Assembly (NCBI RefSeq): GCF_014650755.1
Contig: NZ_BMVO01000001.1
Location: 124,001-188,000, forward strand
Reading direction: 5' to 3'
From: Streptomyces chryseus
GTDB taxonomy: Bacteria > Actinomycetota > Actinomycetes > Streptomycetales > Streptomycetaceae
DNA: 64,000 nt
Both the position numbers and the translations under genes were made by a program. The first letter of the stretch is position 1. Each line of letters begins with the position of its first letter. Shown piece by piece: positions 46,889 through 58,977 of this stretch. The notes below the pieces were generated by a model. It had not been told where the DNA came from. It made no database searches and was given only the letters and a program-made list of their open reading frames with translations.

Positions 46889-47856
46889 TCGCGCCCCATG
46901 TCCCGGTGTACGAGGACGGTCTCCACGCCTTCCGAGGACAGGCGCGCGGCCAGCTTCTCCGACATGGCCACGCTGCGGTGCTTGCCGCCCGTACAGCCGA
47001 CGGCGATGGTCACGTAGCGCTTGCCCTCGCGCCGGTAGCCGGCCGCGATGAGCTGGAGCAGCTCGGTGTACTGGTCGAGGAACTCCTTGGCGCCCGGCTG
47101 GTTGAAGACGTAGCCGGAGACCTCTTCGTTGAGGCCGGTGAAGGGGCGCAGCTCCGGTACCCAGTGCGGGTTCGGCAGGAAGCGGCAGTCCACGACGAGG
47201 TCCGCGTCGACCGGCAGGCCGTACTTGTAGCCGAAGGACATGACCGTGGCGCGCAGCTGCGGCTCGTCGTCGCCCGCGAACTGGGCGTCCATCTTGGCCC
47301 GCAGTTCGTGGACGTTGAGGCTGGAGGTGTCGATGACCAGGTCGGCGTCGCCGCGCAGCTCGCGCAGCAGGTCGCGCTCGGCCGCGATGCCGTCGGTGAT
47401 CCGGCCGTCGCCCTGGAGCGGGTGCGGGCGGCGTACGGATTCGAAACGGCGTACCAGGGCGTCGTCCGAGGACTCCAGGAAGACGATCCGCCGGGTGACC
47501 TCCTTGGCGTCCAGGTCCGCCAGGGACTCGCGGAGGTTGTCGAAGAAGCGCCGGCCCCGGACGTCCACGACGACGGCGATACGGGCGACGTTGCCCTGCG
47601 AGCGGGCGCCGAGCTCCACCATGGTGGGGATCAGCGCGGGCGGCAGGTTGTCGACGACGAACCAGCCGAGGTCTTCGAGGCACTTCGCGGCGGTGCTGCG
47701 GCCGGCTCCCGACATGCCCGAGATGATCACCAGCTCGGGGATGGCCTGCTCGGCCGCCTCACCGTTGTTCCCGTTGTTCCCGTTGTGCCCGGTCTCGCCG
47801 GTGTCCCCGGTCGTGCCCGTACTCACGTGTGCTCCGTCTCCGTCGTGCTCGGTCAT
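46885..47856 (-). CDS. rapZ: RapZ family nucleotide-binding protein
   Basis: A 323-residue RapZ (YvcJ) protein. The N-terminal P-loop reads [18 protein letters not shown], with Arg in place of the usual Walker lysine as in actinobacterial homologues. The C-terminal domain, which in E. coli senses glucosamine 6-phosphate and binds small RNAs, has [30 protein letters not shown] and [24 protein letters not shown] run of CCGTTGTTC-like units encodes an Asn-Gly repeat near residues 24-32. It overlaps uvrC and yvcK by four bases. Confidence 0.95.
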   Translation of the reverse strand: MTEHDGDGAHVSTGTTGDTGETGHNGNNGNNGEAAEQAIPELVIISGMSGAGRSTAAKCLEDLGWFVVDNLPPALIPTMVELGARSQGNVARIAVVVDVRGRRFFDNLRESLADLDAKEVTRRIVFLESSDDALVRRFESVRRPHPLQGDGRITDGIAAERDLLRELRGDADLVIDTSSLNVHELRAKMDAQFAGDDEPQLRATVMSFGYKYGLPVDADLVVDCRFLPNPHWVPELRPFTGLNEEVSGYVFNQPGAKEFLDQYTELLQLIAAGYRREGKRYVTIAVGCTGGKHRSVAMSEKLAARLSSEGVETVLVHRDMGRE

Positions 47857-49895
47857 ACCTGTTGCCCCCGTTCCGGCGGGGAGACCGCGGGTGCGACCGC
47901 CGCGGTGTCCTCGTCGTCTTCAATGATCTCTCCTGTCGCCGTGTTCACGGCGGGTGCGGCGGGTGCCGCCTGCGCGAGGAACGCGGCGACGGTCTCGGCC
48001 GTCTTGCGGCCTATCCCCGGAACCTCGCAGATCTGGTCGATTGTGGCGGACCGGAGCTTCTTCACCGAACCGAAATGCTTGATCAGGGCGAGCTTGCGGG
48101 TCTCGCCGAGGCCGGGGACGTCGTCGAGCGGGCCCGCCCTGAAGCGCTTGGCCCGCTTGGTGCGCTGGTAGCGGATGGCGAAGTCGTGAGCCGTGTCACG
48201 CACCCGCTGCAGGAGGTAGAGGCCCTCGCTGCTGCGGGGCAGCACGACCGGGTCGTCCTCGCCGGGAACCCAGACCTCTTCGAGGCGCTTGGCGAGGCCG
48301 CAGACGGCCACGTCGTCGATGCCCAGCTCGTCGAGGGCGCGCTGGGCGGCGGCCACCTGCGGCTGCCCGCCGTCGACGACGACGAGCTGCGGCGGGTACG
48401 CGAAACGCTTCGGCCTGCCGTCGTCCTCCATGGCCGGGTCCGGCTCGGCGGGGACCTCCCCCGCCCCGTTCTCCTGGATCCACTCCCCCGTCTTCTCCTT
48501 CTCCTGGAGATAGCGACGGAAGCGACGGGTGAGCACCTCGTGCATGGACCGGACGTCGTCCTGGCCCTCGAAGGTCTTGATCTGGAAGCGGCGGTACTCG
48601 CTCTTGCGCGGCAGACCGTCCTCGAAGACGACCATCGAGGCCACCACGTCGTCGCCCTGGAGGTGGGAGATGTCGAAGCACTCGATGCGCAACGGGGCGG
48701 AGTCCAGGCCGAGTGCCTCCGCGATCTCCTCCAGGGCGCGGGAGCGGGTGGTCAGGTCGGACGCGCGCTTGGTCTTGTGCAGGACGAGGGCCTGCTGGGC
48801 GTTGCGCTGGACCGTCGCCATGAGGTCCTTCTTGTCGCCGCGCTGCGGGATGCGCAGCGACACGTTCGAGCCGCGCCGCGCCGCGAGCCACTGCGACACC
48901 GCCGGGGCGTCCTCGGGCATGGCGGGGACGAGGACCTCCTTGGGCACCGCGTCGCCCTGCTCCTCGCCGTACAGCTGCTGGAGCGCGTGCTCGACGAGGC
49001 CCGCCGTGTCGACCGCCTCGACCTTGTCGGTGACCCAGCCGCGCTGGCCCCGGACCCGCCCGCCGCGTACGTGGAAGATCTGCACGGCGGCTTCCAGCTC
49101 GTCCTCGGCGAGGGCGATCAGGTCGGCGTCGGTGGCGTCGTTGAACACCACCGCGTTCTTCTCCAGGGCGCGGCGCAGAGCCCCTATGTCGTCGCGCAGG
49201 CGGGCGGCCTTCTCGTACTCCATGTCCTCGGCGGCCTCGTGCATCTCACGCTCGATGCGCTTGAGGTACTGGCCCGTGCGGCCGGCCATGAAGTCGCAGA
49301 ACTGCTCGGCCAGTTCGCGGTGCTCGTCGGGGGTGACGCGGCCCACACAGGGGGCGGAGCACTTGCCGATGTAGCCGAGGAGGCAGGGGCGGCCGGTCCT
49401 GGCGGCGTTCTTGAAGACTCCGGCCGAGCAGGTGCGCACCGGGAAGACGCGGAGCATCAGGTCGACGGTCTCGCGGATCGCCCAGGCGTGTCCGTACGGA
49501 CCGAAGTAGCGCACGCCCTTCTTCTTGGGGCCGCGCATGACCTGGACGCGGGGGAACTCCTCGTTGAGCGTCACGGCCAGCGACGGATAGCTCTTGTCGT
49601 CGCGGTACTTGACGTTGAAGCGGGGATCGAACTCCTTGATCCAGGAGTACTCCAGCTGGAGCGCCTCCACCTCGGTGGAGACGACCGTCCACTCGACGGA
49701 CGCGGCCGTGGTGACCATGGTGCGGGTGCGCGGGTGCAGATTGGCCAGGTCCTGGAAGTACGAGGAGAGCCGCGGGCGCAGGCTCTTCGCCTTCCCGACG
49801 TAGATCACCCGGCGGTGCTCGTCGCGGAACTTGTAGACCCCCGGCGAGTCGGGGATCTGTCCCGGCTTGGGGCGGTAGCTGGAGGGGTCTGCCAT
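47853..49895 (-). CDS. uvrC: excinuclease ABC subunit UvrC
   Basis: A 680-residue UvrC making both incisions in nucleotide excision repair. Domains in order: GIY-YIG nuclease ([25 protein letters not shown]), four-cysteine region (CSAGVF...[15 protein letters not shown]), UVR UvrB-binding motif ([22 protein letters not shown]), RNase H-like C-nuclease ([37 protein letters not shown]) and a double helix-hairpin-helix ([37 protein letters not shown]). ATG at 49893-49895, with a -10 TAGGGT seven bases upstream. It leads uvrC-rapZ-yvcK-whiA. Confidence 0.97.
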   Translation of the reverse strand: MADPSSYRPKPGQIPDSPGVYKFRDEHRRVIYVGKAKSLRPRLSSYFQDLANLHPRTRTMVTTAASVEWTVVSTEVEALQLEYSWIKEFDPRFNVKYRDDKSYPSLAVTLNEEFPRVQVMRGPKKKGVRYFGPYGHAWAIRETVDLMLRVFPVRTCSAGVFKNAARTGRPCLLGYIGKCSAPCVGRVTPDEHRELAEQFCDFMAGRTGQYLKRIEREMHEAAEDMEYEKAARLRDDIGALRRALEKNAVVFNDATDADLIALAEDELEAAVQIFHVRGGRVRGQRGWVTDKVEAVDTAGLVEHALQQLYGEEQGDAVPKEVLVPAMPEDAPAVSQWLAARRGSNVSLRIPQRGDKKDLMATVQRNAQQALVLHKTKRASDLTTRSRALEEIAEALGLDSAPLRIECFDISHLQGDDVVASMVVFEDGLPRKSEYRRFQIKTFEGQDDVRSMHEVLTRRFRRYLQEKEKTGEWIQENGAGEVPAEPDPAMEDDGRPKRFAYPPQLVVVDGGQPQVAAAQRALDELGIDDVAVCGLAKRLEEVWVPGEDDPVVLPRSSEGLYLLQRVRDTAHDFAIRYQRTKRAKRFRAGPLDDVPGLGETRKLALIKHFGSVKKLRSATIDQICEVPGIGRKTAETVAAFLAQAAPAAPAVNTATGEIIEDDEDTAAVAPAVSPPERGQQV

Positions 49896-49902
49896 GCCAC
49901 AC

Positions 49903-49908
49903 ACCCTA
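49903..49908 (-). promoter_or_regulatory. -10 box for leaderless uvrC mRNA
   Basis: On the minus strand TAGGGT is followed by seven bases and the uvrC ATG, with no Shine-Dalgarno site. Confidence 0.45.
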
Positions 49909-50028
49909 CTTGCGGGCAGTGACAACACGGGTGCGGCCGGGACGGCGCCCGGCGTACGGAACGGCTGTCGGGCGGCCGGCACACGGAACGCTGTCGGCCG
50001 GGAGACGCGGGTCCGTCCGGGGGCGACC

Positions 50029-50478
50029 TCAGGCGTCCGGGTTGCCCGTCGCCGCGCCCGGGGCGCCGGTGACCAGGTTTCCGCCCTCGACCCTGACCGG
50101 GATCGCGGGCAGCGCCACGGTCGCCGGGCCCTGGAGCGCCTCGCCGGTCGTCACGTCGAAACGGCTGCCGTGGCAGGGGCAGTTGCCCTCGAGCTTCTCG
50201 ATCTTGTCGAGGACGCACCCCGCGTGGGTGCACTGGGCGCTGAACGCCTTGTACTTCCCCTCGGCCGGGCAGCTCACGAGTATCCGCTGCTCGCGGTAGA
50301 GCTTGGCACCGCCCACCGGCACCTCGTCCGCCGCACCGAGGTTCACGGGCGCGGACGGCAGCGGCTTGGCGTGGCCGAGCTTGGACTCGGTGGAGCAGGC
50401 GGCCGCGCCCAGTCCGGCCGCGCCGGCGAGGACGACGCCCTTCAGCACGGTGCGGCGGGGGGGAGACTGGCCGGACAT
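50029..50478 (-). CDS. Tat-exported Rieske [2Fe-2S] protein
   Basis: A 149-residue Rieske protein with ligand boxes CTHAGC and CPCHGS, including the extra disulfide cysteines that mark high-potential Rieske proteins. The N-terminus has a twin-arginine motif (PPRRTVLKG) and a hydrophobic stretch ending in AAACS, a possible lipobox, so it may be a Tat-exported lipoprotein. GGAG sits five bases upstream of the ATG. The electron-transfer partner is not encoded nearby. It is divergent from the PfkB gene. Confidence 0.9.
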   Translation of the reverse strand: MSGQSPPRRTVLKGVVLAGAAGLGAAACSTESKLGHAKPLPSAPVNLGAADEVPVGGAKLYREQRILVSCPAEGKYKAFSAQCTHAGCVLDKIEKLEGNCPCHGSRFDVTTGEALQGPATVALPAIPVRVEGGNLVTGAPGAATGNPDA

Positions 50479-50575
50479 GCGCTCTCCACTGGTCAGGGGG
50501 TGGGTGACGTACCCGACGATACCGGCGGACATCCGCGGCCCTCGCGGGGGCTGTCCCCGGCGGGCGGCGATGGGT

Positions 50576-50581
50576 TACGTT
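50576..50581 (+). promoter_or_regulatory. -10 box for leaderless PfkB-kinase mRNA
   Basis: TACGTT lies seven bases before the GTG at 50589, with no Shine-Dalgarno site. Confidence 0.45.
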
Positions 50582-50588
50582 CGGGCGC

Positions 50589-51500
50589 GTGATCGTCGTC
50601 GCCGGAGAGTCCCTGATCGACCTGGTGCCGCAGGGGACGGGCGCCCTGGCGCCCTTGTCGCCGCGGCCGGGCGGCGGCCCGTACAACACCGCTGTGGCTC
50701 TGGGACGCCTGGGTTCGGCCGTCGCGTTCTGTTCCCGGGTCTCGACGGACGGTTTCGGCGACGTACTGGTCGACGGGCTGCGGGCGGCCGGGGTGGACAC
50801 CTCGCTGGTCCAGCGCGGCCCCGAGCCGACGACCCTCGCGGTGGCGACGCTGGGCGCGGACGGGTCCGCCGGGTACGGCTTCTACGCGCAGGGCGGCGCG
50901 GACCGCCTCTTCGCCCTCCCGGCCGCTCTTCCCCCACAGGCGCGGGCCGTGGCGCTCGGCACCTGTTCGCTGGTCCTGGAGCCGGGGGCGAGCGCGTACG
51001 AGGCGCTGTTGCGGCGTGAGGCGGAGCGTGGGCTGTTCACGCTGCTCGACCCGAACATCAGGCCCGCCCTGATTCCGGACGCGGACGCCTACCGCGCCCG
51101 TTTCCGCAGCTGGCTGCCTCACGTCTCGCTGCTGAAGGTGTCGCAGGAGGACGCGCGGTGGCTGGGCGGTTCCGTGGAGGAGTGGCTCGCGGCCGGGCCG
51201 GCGGCGGTGGTGCTGACGCGGGGCGCGGCGGGCATGACGGTACGGACGCGGGGCGGCGGGGCCGGCGTGAGCGTCCCGGCGGCAGCGGTGGAGGTGGCCG
51301 ACACGATCGGTGCGGGCGACACCGTGAACGCGGCGCTGCTGCACCGGCTGCGCGCCCACGGGGCCCTGTCGGCGCGGGCTTCGGCCTTGCTCTGCGCCGA
51401 TGCCTGGGACGACACGCTGGCCTTCGCGGCCCGCGCCGCCGCGATCACGTGCTCGCGCCCGGGCGCGGACCCGCCGTACGCGGCGGAACTGGGGCCGTAA
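50589..51500 (+). CDS. PfkB-family carbohydrate kinase
   Basis: A 303-residue ribokinase/PfkB-type sugar kinase. The N-terminus IVVAGESLIDLVPQGTG and the C-terminal signature DTIGAGDTVNAALL, with the catalytic aspartate, are present; LVLEPGASAYEALLRREA and PNIRPALIPD match fructokinase-type enzymes. Fructose is a likely substrate, but that is inference. GTG start. It is followed by a bidirectional terminator and convergent uvrA. Confidence 0.9.
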   Translation: MIVVAGESLIDLVPQGTGALAPLSPRPGGGPYNTAVALGRLGSAVAFCSRVSTDGFGDVLVDGLRAAGVDTSLVQRGPEPTTLAVATLGADGSAGYGFYAQGGADRLFALPAALPPQARAVALGTCSLVLEPGASAYEALLRREAERGLFTLLDPNIRPALIPDADAYRARFRSWLPHVSLLKVSQEDARWLGGSVEEWLAAGPAAVVLTRGAAGMTVRTRGGGAGVSVPAAAVEVADTIGAGDTVNAALLHRLRAHGALSARASALLCADAWDDTLAFAARAAAITCSRPGADPPYAAELGP

Positions 51501-51511
51501 CCGGGCCCGAG

Positions 51512-51544
51512 CGGCCCCTCACCCGGGGAACGGGTGAGGGGCCG
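51512..51544. terminator. bidirectional terminator between PfkB gene and uvrA
   Basis: A perfect 14-bp stem (51512-51525 with 51531-51544) and five-base loop lie between convergent stop codons. Confidence 0.88.
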
Positions 51545-51566
51545 GTTCAGCGGCCGTGCGCGGACG

Positions 51567-54587
<3,021 letters not shown>

Positions 54588-54762
54588 GCCGGTCCGCACC
54601 TTTCTTGAGAGAGGCAGAGAGGACTGAGCCCCCCGGTCTTCAGACTATGGGGGTAACCACAGCGATGTTGTAAGGATTCCTGATGCCTCTGACGAGCGTA
54701 TAGCACGTGCATTCGAATTACGGCCTCGCCTGAACGGCTTCACCCGATCGTGTGAGCGGGAC

Positions 54763-54768
54763 TATCGT
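54763..54768 (+). promoter_or_regulatory. -10 box for leaderless mRNA
   Basis: TATCGT is seven bases before the ATG at 54776; no Shine-Dalgarno site is present. Confidence 0.45.
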
Positions 54769-54775
54769 CGGCGCC

Positions 54776-55462
54776 ATGAACGATCACGTGCGCGACCTGG
54801 CCTCTGTACGCGAAGCGACCGACCGGCTCCTCGCCGCGACCGGCAGACTGCACAACGCCGACGTGACGCAACCGTCACGGCTGCCGGGCTGGACCCGCGG
54901 CCACGTCCTGGTCCACCTGGCCCGCAACGCGGACGCTCTGGTCAACGTCCTGGAAGGCCGGCCGATGTACGAGAGCGCCGAGGCGCGCGAGGCCGACATC
55001 GAGCGCGACGCCGCGCGGCCGCTCGCCGTACAGCAGGAGGACGTGCGCGACAGCGCGGCCCGGTTCGACGGGACGGCCGCCGCTCCCGCCGACTGGTCCC
55101 GTACGGTCGCGCTGCGCAACGGCGTCACCGACTCCGCGTCGCGCATCCCCTTCCGCCGCCTCGTCGAGGTCGAGCTGCACCACGTCGACCTGGGCATCGG
55201 GTACGAGCTGGAGGACCTGCCCGAGGAGTTCACGGGACGCGAGATCGCGTTCTTGGCGGACCGCTTCGCGGGGCACCCCGCTGTGCCCGCGATCGCGCTG
55301 ACGGACACCGGCGGAGGCAGGTGGCGTACCGGAAGCGCCGCAGGCGATCCCGTGCGCGTCACCGGCGGCGCTCCGGACCTGCTGGGCTGGCTCGCGGGCC
55401 GGCGCGACGGCGCCGCTCTCGACACCGCCGGCGCCCCGCTGCCCGCACTGCCGCCGCTATAG
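54776..55462 (+). CDS. DinB/maleylpyruvate-isomerase-like mycothiol-dependent protein
   Basis: A 228-residue protein of the mycothiol-dependent maleylpyruvate isomerase/DinB-like group. The N-terminal bundle has SRLPGWTRGHVLVHLARNADALVNVLEG, with the first metal histidine, and LVEVELHHVDLGIGYELEDLP with the others. The C-terminal ~70 residues are the MDMPI_C region. Such proteins usually transfer or use mycothiol, the main thiol of actinobacteria; the reaction is unknown. Its TAG stop overlaps the -10 box of the next gene. Confidence 0.88.
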   Translation: MNDHVRDLASVREATDRLLAATGRLHNADVTQPSRLPGWTRGHVLVHLARNADALVNVLEGRPMYESAEAREADIERDAARPLAVQQEDVRDSAARFDGTAAAPADWSRTVALRNGVTDSASRIPFRRLVEVELHHVDLGIGYELEDLPEEFTGREIAFLADRFAGHPAVPAIALTDTGGGRWRTGSAAGDPVRVTGGAPDLLGWLAGRRDGAALDTAGAPLPALPPL

Positions 55463-55465
55463 GCT
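55460..55465 (+). promoter_or_regulatory. -10 box overlapping a stop codon
   Basis: TAGGCT begins with the TAG stop of the gene upstream and is six bases before the ATG at 55472. Confidence 0.4.
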
Positions 55466-55471
55466 GACCCC

Positions 55472-56125
55472 ATGACGTACAGCGGAGCGGTGAAGGTCGG
55501 CGGTCCTGCGAACGTGCACGAGCTCGCGGACCTGATGATCTCCAAGGTCGCGGTCGGGTCCATGAACAACAACGCGTACCTCCTGCGTTGCCGCGCCACC
55601 GGAGAGCAGTTGCTGATCGACGCGGCCGCCGATCCGCACACGCTCCTGAGCCTGATCGGTGACGACGGCATCGCGTCCGTCGTCACCACCCACCGCCACG
55701 GCGACCACTGGCAGGCCCTCGCCGAGGTCGTGGCGGCGACGGGGGCCCGCACGTACGCGGGCCGGTACGACGCCGAGGGCATCCCCGTGCCGACCGACGT
55801 ACTGCTGGACGACGGCGACACCGTCCGCGTCGGACGGGTCGAGCTCACCGCCCGTCACCTGGTGGGGCACACCCCGGGGTCCGTCGCCCTCGTCTACGAC
55901 GACCCGCACGGGCACCCGCACGTCTTCACCGGGGACTGCCTCTTCCCGGGCGGTCCTGGCCGGACAACACAGCCGGAGGAGTTCAACTCGCTCATGGACG
56001 GCCTGGAGGCCAAGCTGTTCGGCGTCCTCCCGGATGAGACCTGGGTCTACCCGGGCCACGGCAACGACACCACGCTTGGCGCCGAGCGCCCCCACCTGGC
56101 GGAGTGGCGCGCCCGCGGCTGGTGA
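55472..56125 (+). CDS. metallo-beta-lactamase-fold hydrolase
   Basis: A 217-residue MBL-fold enzyme. Metal motif THRHGDHWQAL (H-x-H-x-D-H), then LVGHTPGSVALVY, FTGDCLFPGG and YPGHGNDTTLGAE, which place it near the glyoxalase II/persulfide dioxygenase-like branch. It probably hydrolyses a thioester or related small molecule. Next to a mycothiol-dependent protein, a thiol-linked substrate is plausible but unproven. Confidence 0.9.
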   Translation: MTYSGAVKVGGPANVHELADLMISKVAVGSMNNNAYLLRCRATGEQLLIDAAADPHTLLSLIGDDGIASVVTTHRHGDHWQALAEVVAATGARTYAGRYDAEGIPVPTDVLLDDGDTVRVGRVELTARHLVGHTPGSVALVYDDPHGHPHVFTGDCLFPGGPGRTTQPEEFNSLMDGLEAKLFGVLPDETWVYPGHGNDTTLGAERPHLAEWRARGW

Positions 56126-56243
56126 CCATAGCAATGACCTCGGCCGCCTGGTCGACTCCGGCCGGGTAGTCCTGTCCAATACCCGCCCCCACCGGCCCCG
56201 GGACCGGGCACTCTGGCCCCCGGAGCGACTCGGGGAGGATCAC

Positions 56244-56405
56244 GTGCACTTCGCCTTCGTGTGCTGGTGCTGCGGCGCCGACTGCACTGTGTGGGGCAAG
56301 CCCAAGGGATTCTGGGTGGAGCTGTTCGAGGTGCCGGACGAATGGGACTGCTGGAACTGCGGGGCGACCAACGAGACCCCGGATCCGCCCTGGACCCCGG
56401 CATGA
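56244..56405 (+). CDS. small zinc-ribbon-like protein
   Basis: A 53-residue protein starting at GTG with GGAGG five bases upstream. It is rich in Cys and Trp: CWCCGADC near the N-terminus and CWNCG near the C-terminus, a likely zinc ribbon of C-x2-C pairs. The rest is acidic and aromatic (KGFWVELFEVPDEWDCW). I recognise no family function; compact proteins of this kind occur in Streptomyces. Its stop codon lies in the left arm of the following terminator. It is the last chromosomal gene before the integrase. Confidence 0.75.
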   Translation: MHFAFVCWCCGADCTVWGKPKGFWVELFEVPDEWDCWNCGATNETPDPPWTPA

Positions 56406-56447
56406 CTGCGCCCCCGCTCCCCACTTGGGAACGGGGGCGCAGTCATG
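56401..56447. terminator. bidirectional terminator at the element border
   Basis: Perfect 16-bp arms (56401-56416 and 56432-56447) lie between the zinc-ribbon gene and the convergent integrase, covering the stop codon of the former. Confidence 0.85.
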
Positions 56448-56465
56448 CGCGGGACCGGGCAGCCA

Positions 56466-57560
56466 TCACAGCAGCCCCGCGAGTGCGTTGTTCTCGGGCT
56501 CCCAGCCGTCCACGTCGCGGATGTACCCGTCCAGGACGGGGCTGCCGTCCACGTGGCCGCTGGTGGAGCCGATCACCTTCCGGTCCTTCCCGTGGCGGCG
56601 GGCCTCGGTGATGAGCCCGGCCCGCATGGAGTGCCCGGTGAGGCGGACGGGCAGGTCCGCGCGCTCCCCGGCGTCCGTGATGATGTTGCCGACCGACTGT
56701 GAGGAGAGGCCGGCGCGGGTGACGCTGCCAGTGCGGTGCATCCGGCGGACGGCCGGGGTGTCCGGGTCCTCCAGGCGGGCAGCCTCCTTCCACTCCAGCC
56801 ACGTGCGCACGGGGCACAGCCGCTCGTCGTCGGCGTACCGGATGCGGACGCGGCGCGGGTCGGTCTTGGACACCCGGACGTTCACGTACATCCCGAGGCC
56901 GCCGTGGAGTTCCATGCTGCGCACGGTGAGCCCGGCGACCTCGTGACGCCGTCCGGCGATGCCGAAGGCCAGGAGCAGCGCGGCGCGGTCGCGGAGGCCG
57001 GTCAGGTCGTCCGGGCACGCCTCGACCATGGCGCGCAGCATGGGCACGGTGACGGCCGGGGCCTTCCCCCGACCGCGCGCCGGCTGCTTGTCCTCGGCGG
57101 CCTGGCGCTCCAGGTCCTTCAGCAGCTCCCGGGCGGCCTTCGTGTGGTCGGGGTTGATGACCACCTTGTGCACCTTGCGCAGGGTCACCGCGAGGCCGGC
57201 CAACTTCCGGTCGATGGTGGTCGAGGCGAGCGGCCCGCCGTCCTCCGCGCCCTCCCGCCACATCCAGTCGACGTAAGCGCGCAGCACCCCGAGCCGGACG
57301 GCGGAGGTCAGCGGCACGCCGCGCACGGCGGCGAAGGTCTCCCACGTCTTCCAGTCGGAGGCGTATCCGCGGCGGGTGTTCTTCGGGCGGAGCGTCTCGG
57401 CGTAGCTGTCTGAGACGACGTCGAGGGCGTCGAGGCGGGCGGTCAGCTCGGGGTCGTACTCCTCGGGGAGCAGGACGCGGCCGGGGGACGTGGCGAGAGG
57501 GGCGGGCGGGTCGAAGAGTGCCAACGCGGCACCTTGCCTGAGGCCCTGATCCGTACTCAT
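56466..57560 (-). CDS. tyrosine-family site-specific integrase
   Basis: A 364-residue tyrosine recombinase. Residues 50-155 form the SAM-like core-binding domain (YAETLRPKNTRRGYASDWKTWETF), 168-364 the catalytic domain. The active-site set is complete: Arg204/205 (FGIAGRRHEVAG), Lys232 (RVSKTDPRR), His310 and Arg313 (LTGHSMRAGL), His336 (TSGHVDG) and Tyr346 (LDGYIRD). It should integrate and, with an excisionase, excise the element. ATG at 57558-57560; no Shine-Dalgarno site, TAAGCT eight bases upstream. Target site unknown. Confidence 0.93.
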   Translation of the reverse strand: MSTDQGLRQGAALALFDPPAPLATSPGRVLLPEEYDPELTARLDALDVVSDSYAETLRPKNTRRGYASDWKTWETFAAVRGVPLTSAVRLGVLRAYVDWMWREGAEDGGPLASTTIDRKLAGLAVTLRKVHKVVINPDHTKAARELLKDLERQAAEDKQPARGRGKAPAVTVPMLRAMVEACPDDLTGLRDRAALLLAFGIAGRRHEVAGLTVRSMELHGGLGMYVNVRVSKTDPRRVRIRYADDERLCPVRTWLEWKEAARLEDPDTPAVRRMHRTGSVTRAGLSSQSVGNIITDAGERADLPVRLTGHSMRAGLITEARRHGKDRKVIGSTSGHVDGSPVLDGYIRDVDGWEPENNALAGLL

Positions 57561-57713
57561 GACATGTGAGCTTATCGTGAGTTGCAACACGGCAGGACGC
57601 GATCCGACGGGATTCGACAAGACATCTCAAGGCATCCGTACACGACCGGGTGACTGACCCCAGCGGTCCCGGCGCCTACCCTGCTCAACACCAGGGGCCG
57701 TCCCCCCTCGGCA

Positions 57714-57766
57714 TGAAGGGCCCGCCCGGGCGCTGCTCCGCAAAGATCGACCGGGCGGGCCCTTCA
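57714..57766 (-). terminator. terminator upstream of the integrase
   Basis: In the 353-base gap between the integrase and the RHH gene, arms 57714-57729 and 57751-57766 pair perfectly over 16 bases (GAAGGGCCCGCCCGG core) with a 21-base loop. It would stop transcripts from the accessory genes before the integrase. I see no convincing gene in the rest of the gap. Confidence 0.75.
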
Positions 57767-57913
57767 ACGTGCCGGTGTCACGCATGCAGGACCCGCACCT
57801 CACCACTGCCACGGTGGACCTGCACCGCCATGAGGTTGGCGCCTGCTGGAGCGGGGGCGGCGAGGGTGGGGCGCGGTGCGTTGACAGACGGCCGGTCCTT
57901 GCCGGACGGCGGG

Positions 57914-58315
57914 TCAGAACATCCCGGTGCCTGCCAGCAGGGCGAGGAGCGGGTCACTGCCCGGGGGGAGGTCGGCGACCTTCTGCGCGCTCTCGGCGGC
58001 ATCCACGGCCCGGCGGAGCGAAGCAACTGCGGCGAGATACCCGGGCTCCCGCCGCTCGATGGCCCGGGCCAGGGTGAGCGAGAGTTCCCGGTGCATCACG
58101 GCGGCCGGGGCGTCGACTTCCTCCAGCAGGGCGCGCACGGCGGTGACGAGGTTGCCGTCCTGGGCGGCCTTCACCGCGTCGGGCCCGTCGGCGACGACGG
58201 CGGCGAGGAGGTCGCCGGCCGTGGCCGCCAGACTCCGGCCGCGCCGGTCGGCGAGGGCCTGCAGCTGGTCGTAGACGGCCGGGGGGACACGGGTGGTGAG
58301 GACGCGAGAGGGCAT
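57914..58315 (-). CDS. ribbon-helix-helix-like protein of the element
   Basis: A 133-residue protein. The N-terminus (MPSRVLTTRVPPAVYDQLQALADRRGRSLAATAGDLLAAVV) has the strand-helix-helix pattern of CopG/Arc-type RHH DNA-binding proteins; the rest is a helical region with Glu- and Ala-rich segments. The ATG at 58313-58315 is chosen because residues upstream lose this pattern. A role in copy control or repression of transfer genes is plausible; no partner toxin is recognisable. Confidence 0.65.
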   Translation of the reverse strand: MPSRVLTTRVPPAVYDQLQALADRRGRSLAATAGDLLAAVVADGPDAVKAAQDGNLVTAVRALLEEVDAPAAVMHRELSLTLARAIERREPGYLAAVASLRRAVDAAESAQKVADLPPGSDPLLALLAGTGMF

Positions 58316-58464
58316 CGGGGGCCTTTCCCGGAGTGGGGGCGCGTTCCTGGTGGGGTGTATCGGCCGCGACCGGGTCTCAGCAGCGGCGGAACGTAGCGCT
58401 GCACCCGGGGTTGGGGATGCCGATGTGTTGCTGTTCTGCATGACTTTGCAAGGGTTTCCGCTGG

Positions 58465-58911
58465 TCATGGCGCTGCCGGGGGCGGTCTGCTGCTCCCTGG
58501 GGCTACGTCCTGGGCGGGTGGTATCGGGTCGCCCAGGGCCGTGACCAGCGACGGAGCCCCACACCCTGACCTGGGCGGGAGGACGTGGCCCCGGCGGTCA
58601 GGGTTCGTCAGGCTTCTGTCAGGGCTGCCAGGACGTCGCCGGCGGACGGGCTCCAGGGGCGGGAGCGAGGCGAGGGCGTCCACCAGGTGCTCGGGGGCAT
58701 CCCCGGTCCGCTCCCAGAGGGCGGCGCCGACCGTGGCCCAGTGGTGGACCGTGGCGGGGGTGGTGCCCATGATCCGGGCGGCGCGGCTGTAGGTGGTGGT
58801 TCCGGCCGCGACGAGGAGGGCGACTGCGCGGGCACGCTCCAGCCAGGCGGCGGCGACGTAGCGGAGGCGGGTCTCCTCGTCGGCATCGGCAGGGGGAGGT
58901 TCGGCGAGCAC
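58465..58911 (-). CDS. HTH protein of the element, uncertain C-terminus
   Basis: A 148-residue frame starting at GTG with GGAAGGA eight bases upstream. The N-terminal ~75 residues are convincing: ETRLRYVAAAWLERARAVALLVAAGTTTYSRAARIMGTTPATVHHWATV contains a helix-turn-helix of the Trp-repressor/sigma-like type. After LASLPPLEPV the sequence becomes Arg/Pro-rich and less protein-like, while another frame gives a sensible ending (PSAGDVLAALTEA, stop at 58608). A frameshift, or simply a natural tail, cannot be told apart by eye. Function unknown. Confidence 0.5.
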   Translation of the reverse strand: MLAEPPPADADEETRLRYVAAAWLERARAVALLVAAGTTTYSRAARIMGTTPATVHHWATVGAALWERTGDAPEHLVDALASLPPLEPVRRRRPGSPDRSLTNPDRRGHVLPPRSGCGAPSLVTALGDPIPPAQDVAPGSSRPPPAAP

Positions 58912-58977
58912 GGGCGGTGTCCTTCCCGGGAGGGGCCGGGCAGCGACCGAGGGGGCCCGCTGCCCGTACGGCGAGGG

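Noticed and set aside
54661..54760. An SOS (LexA) box upstream of uvrA
   Set aside because: No GAAC-N4-GTTC element is visible, only an isolated ATTCGAAT.
57778..57905. A short minus-strand frame ending in LMAVQVHRGSGEVRVLHA
   Set aside because: The ending looks protein-like, but there is no start codon with a ribosome binding site after the RHH gene stop, so I did not call it.
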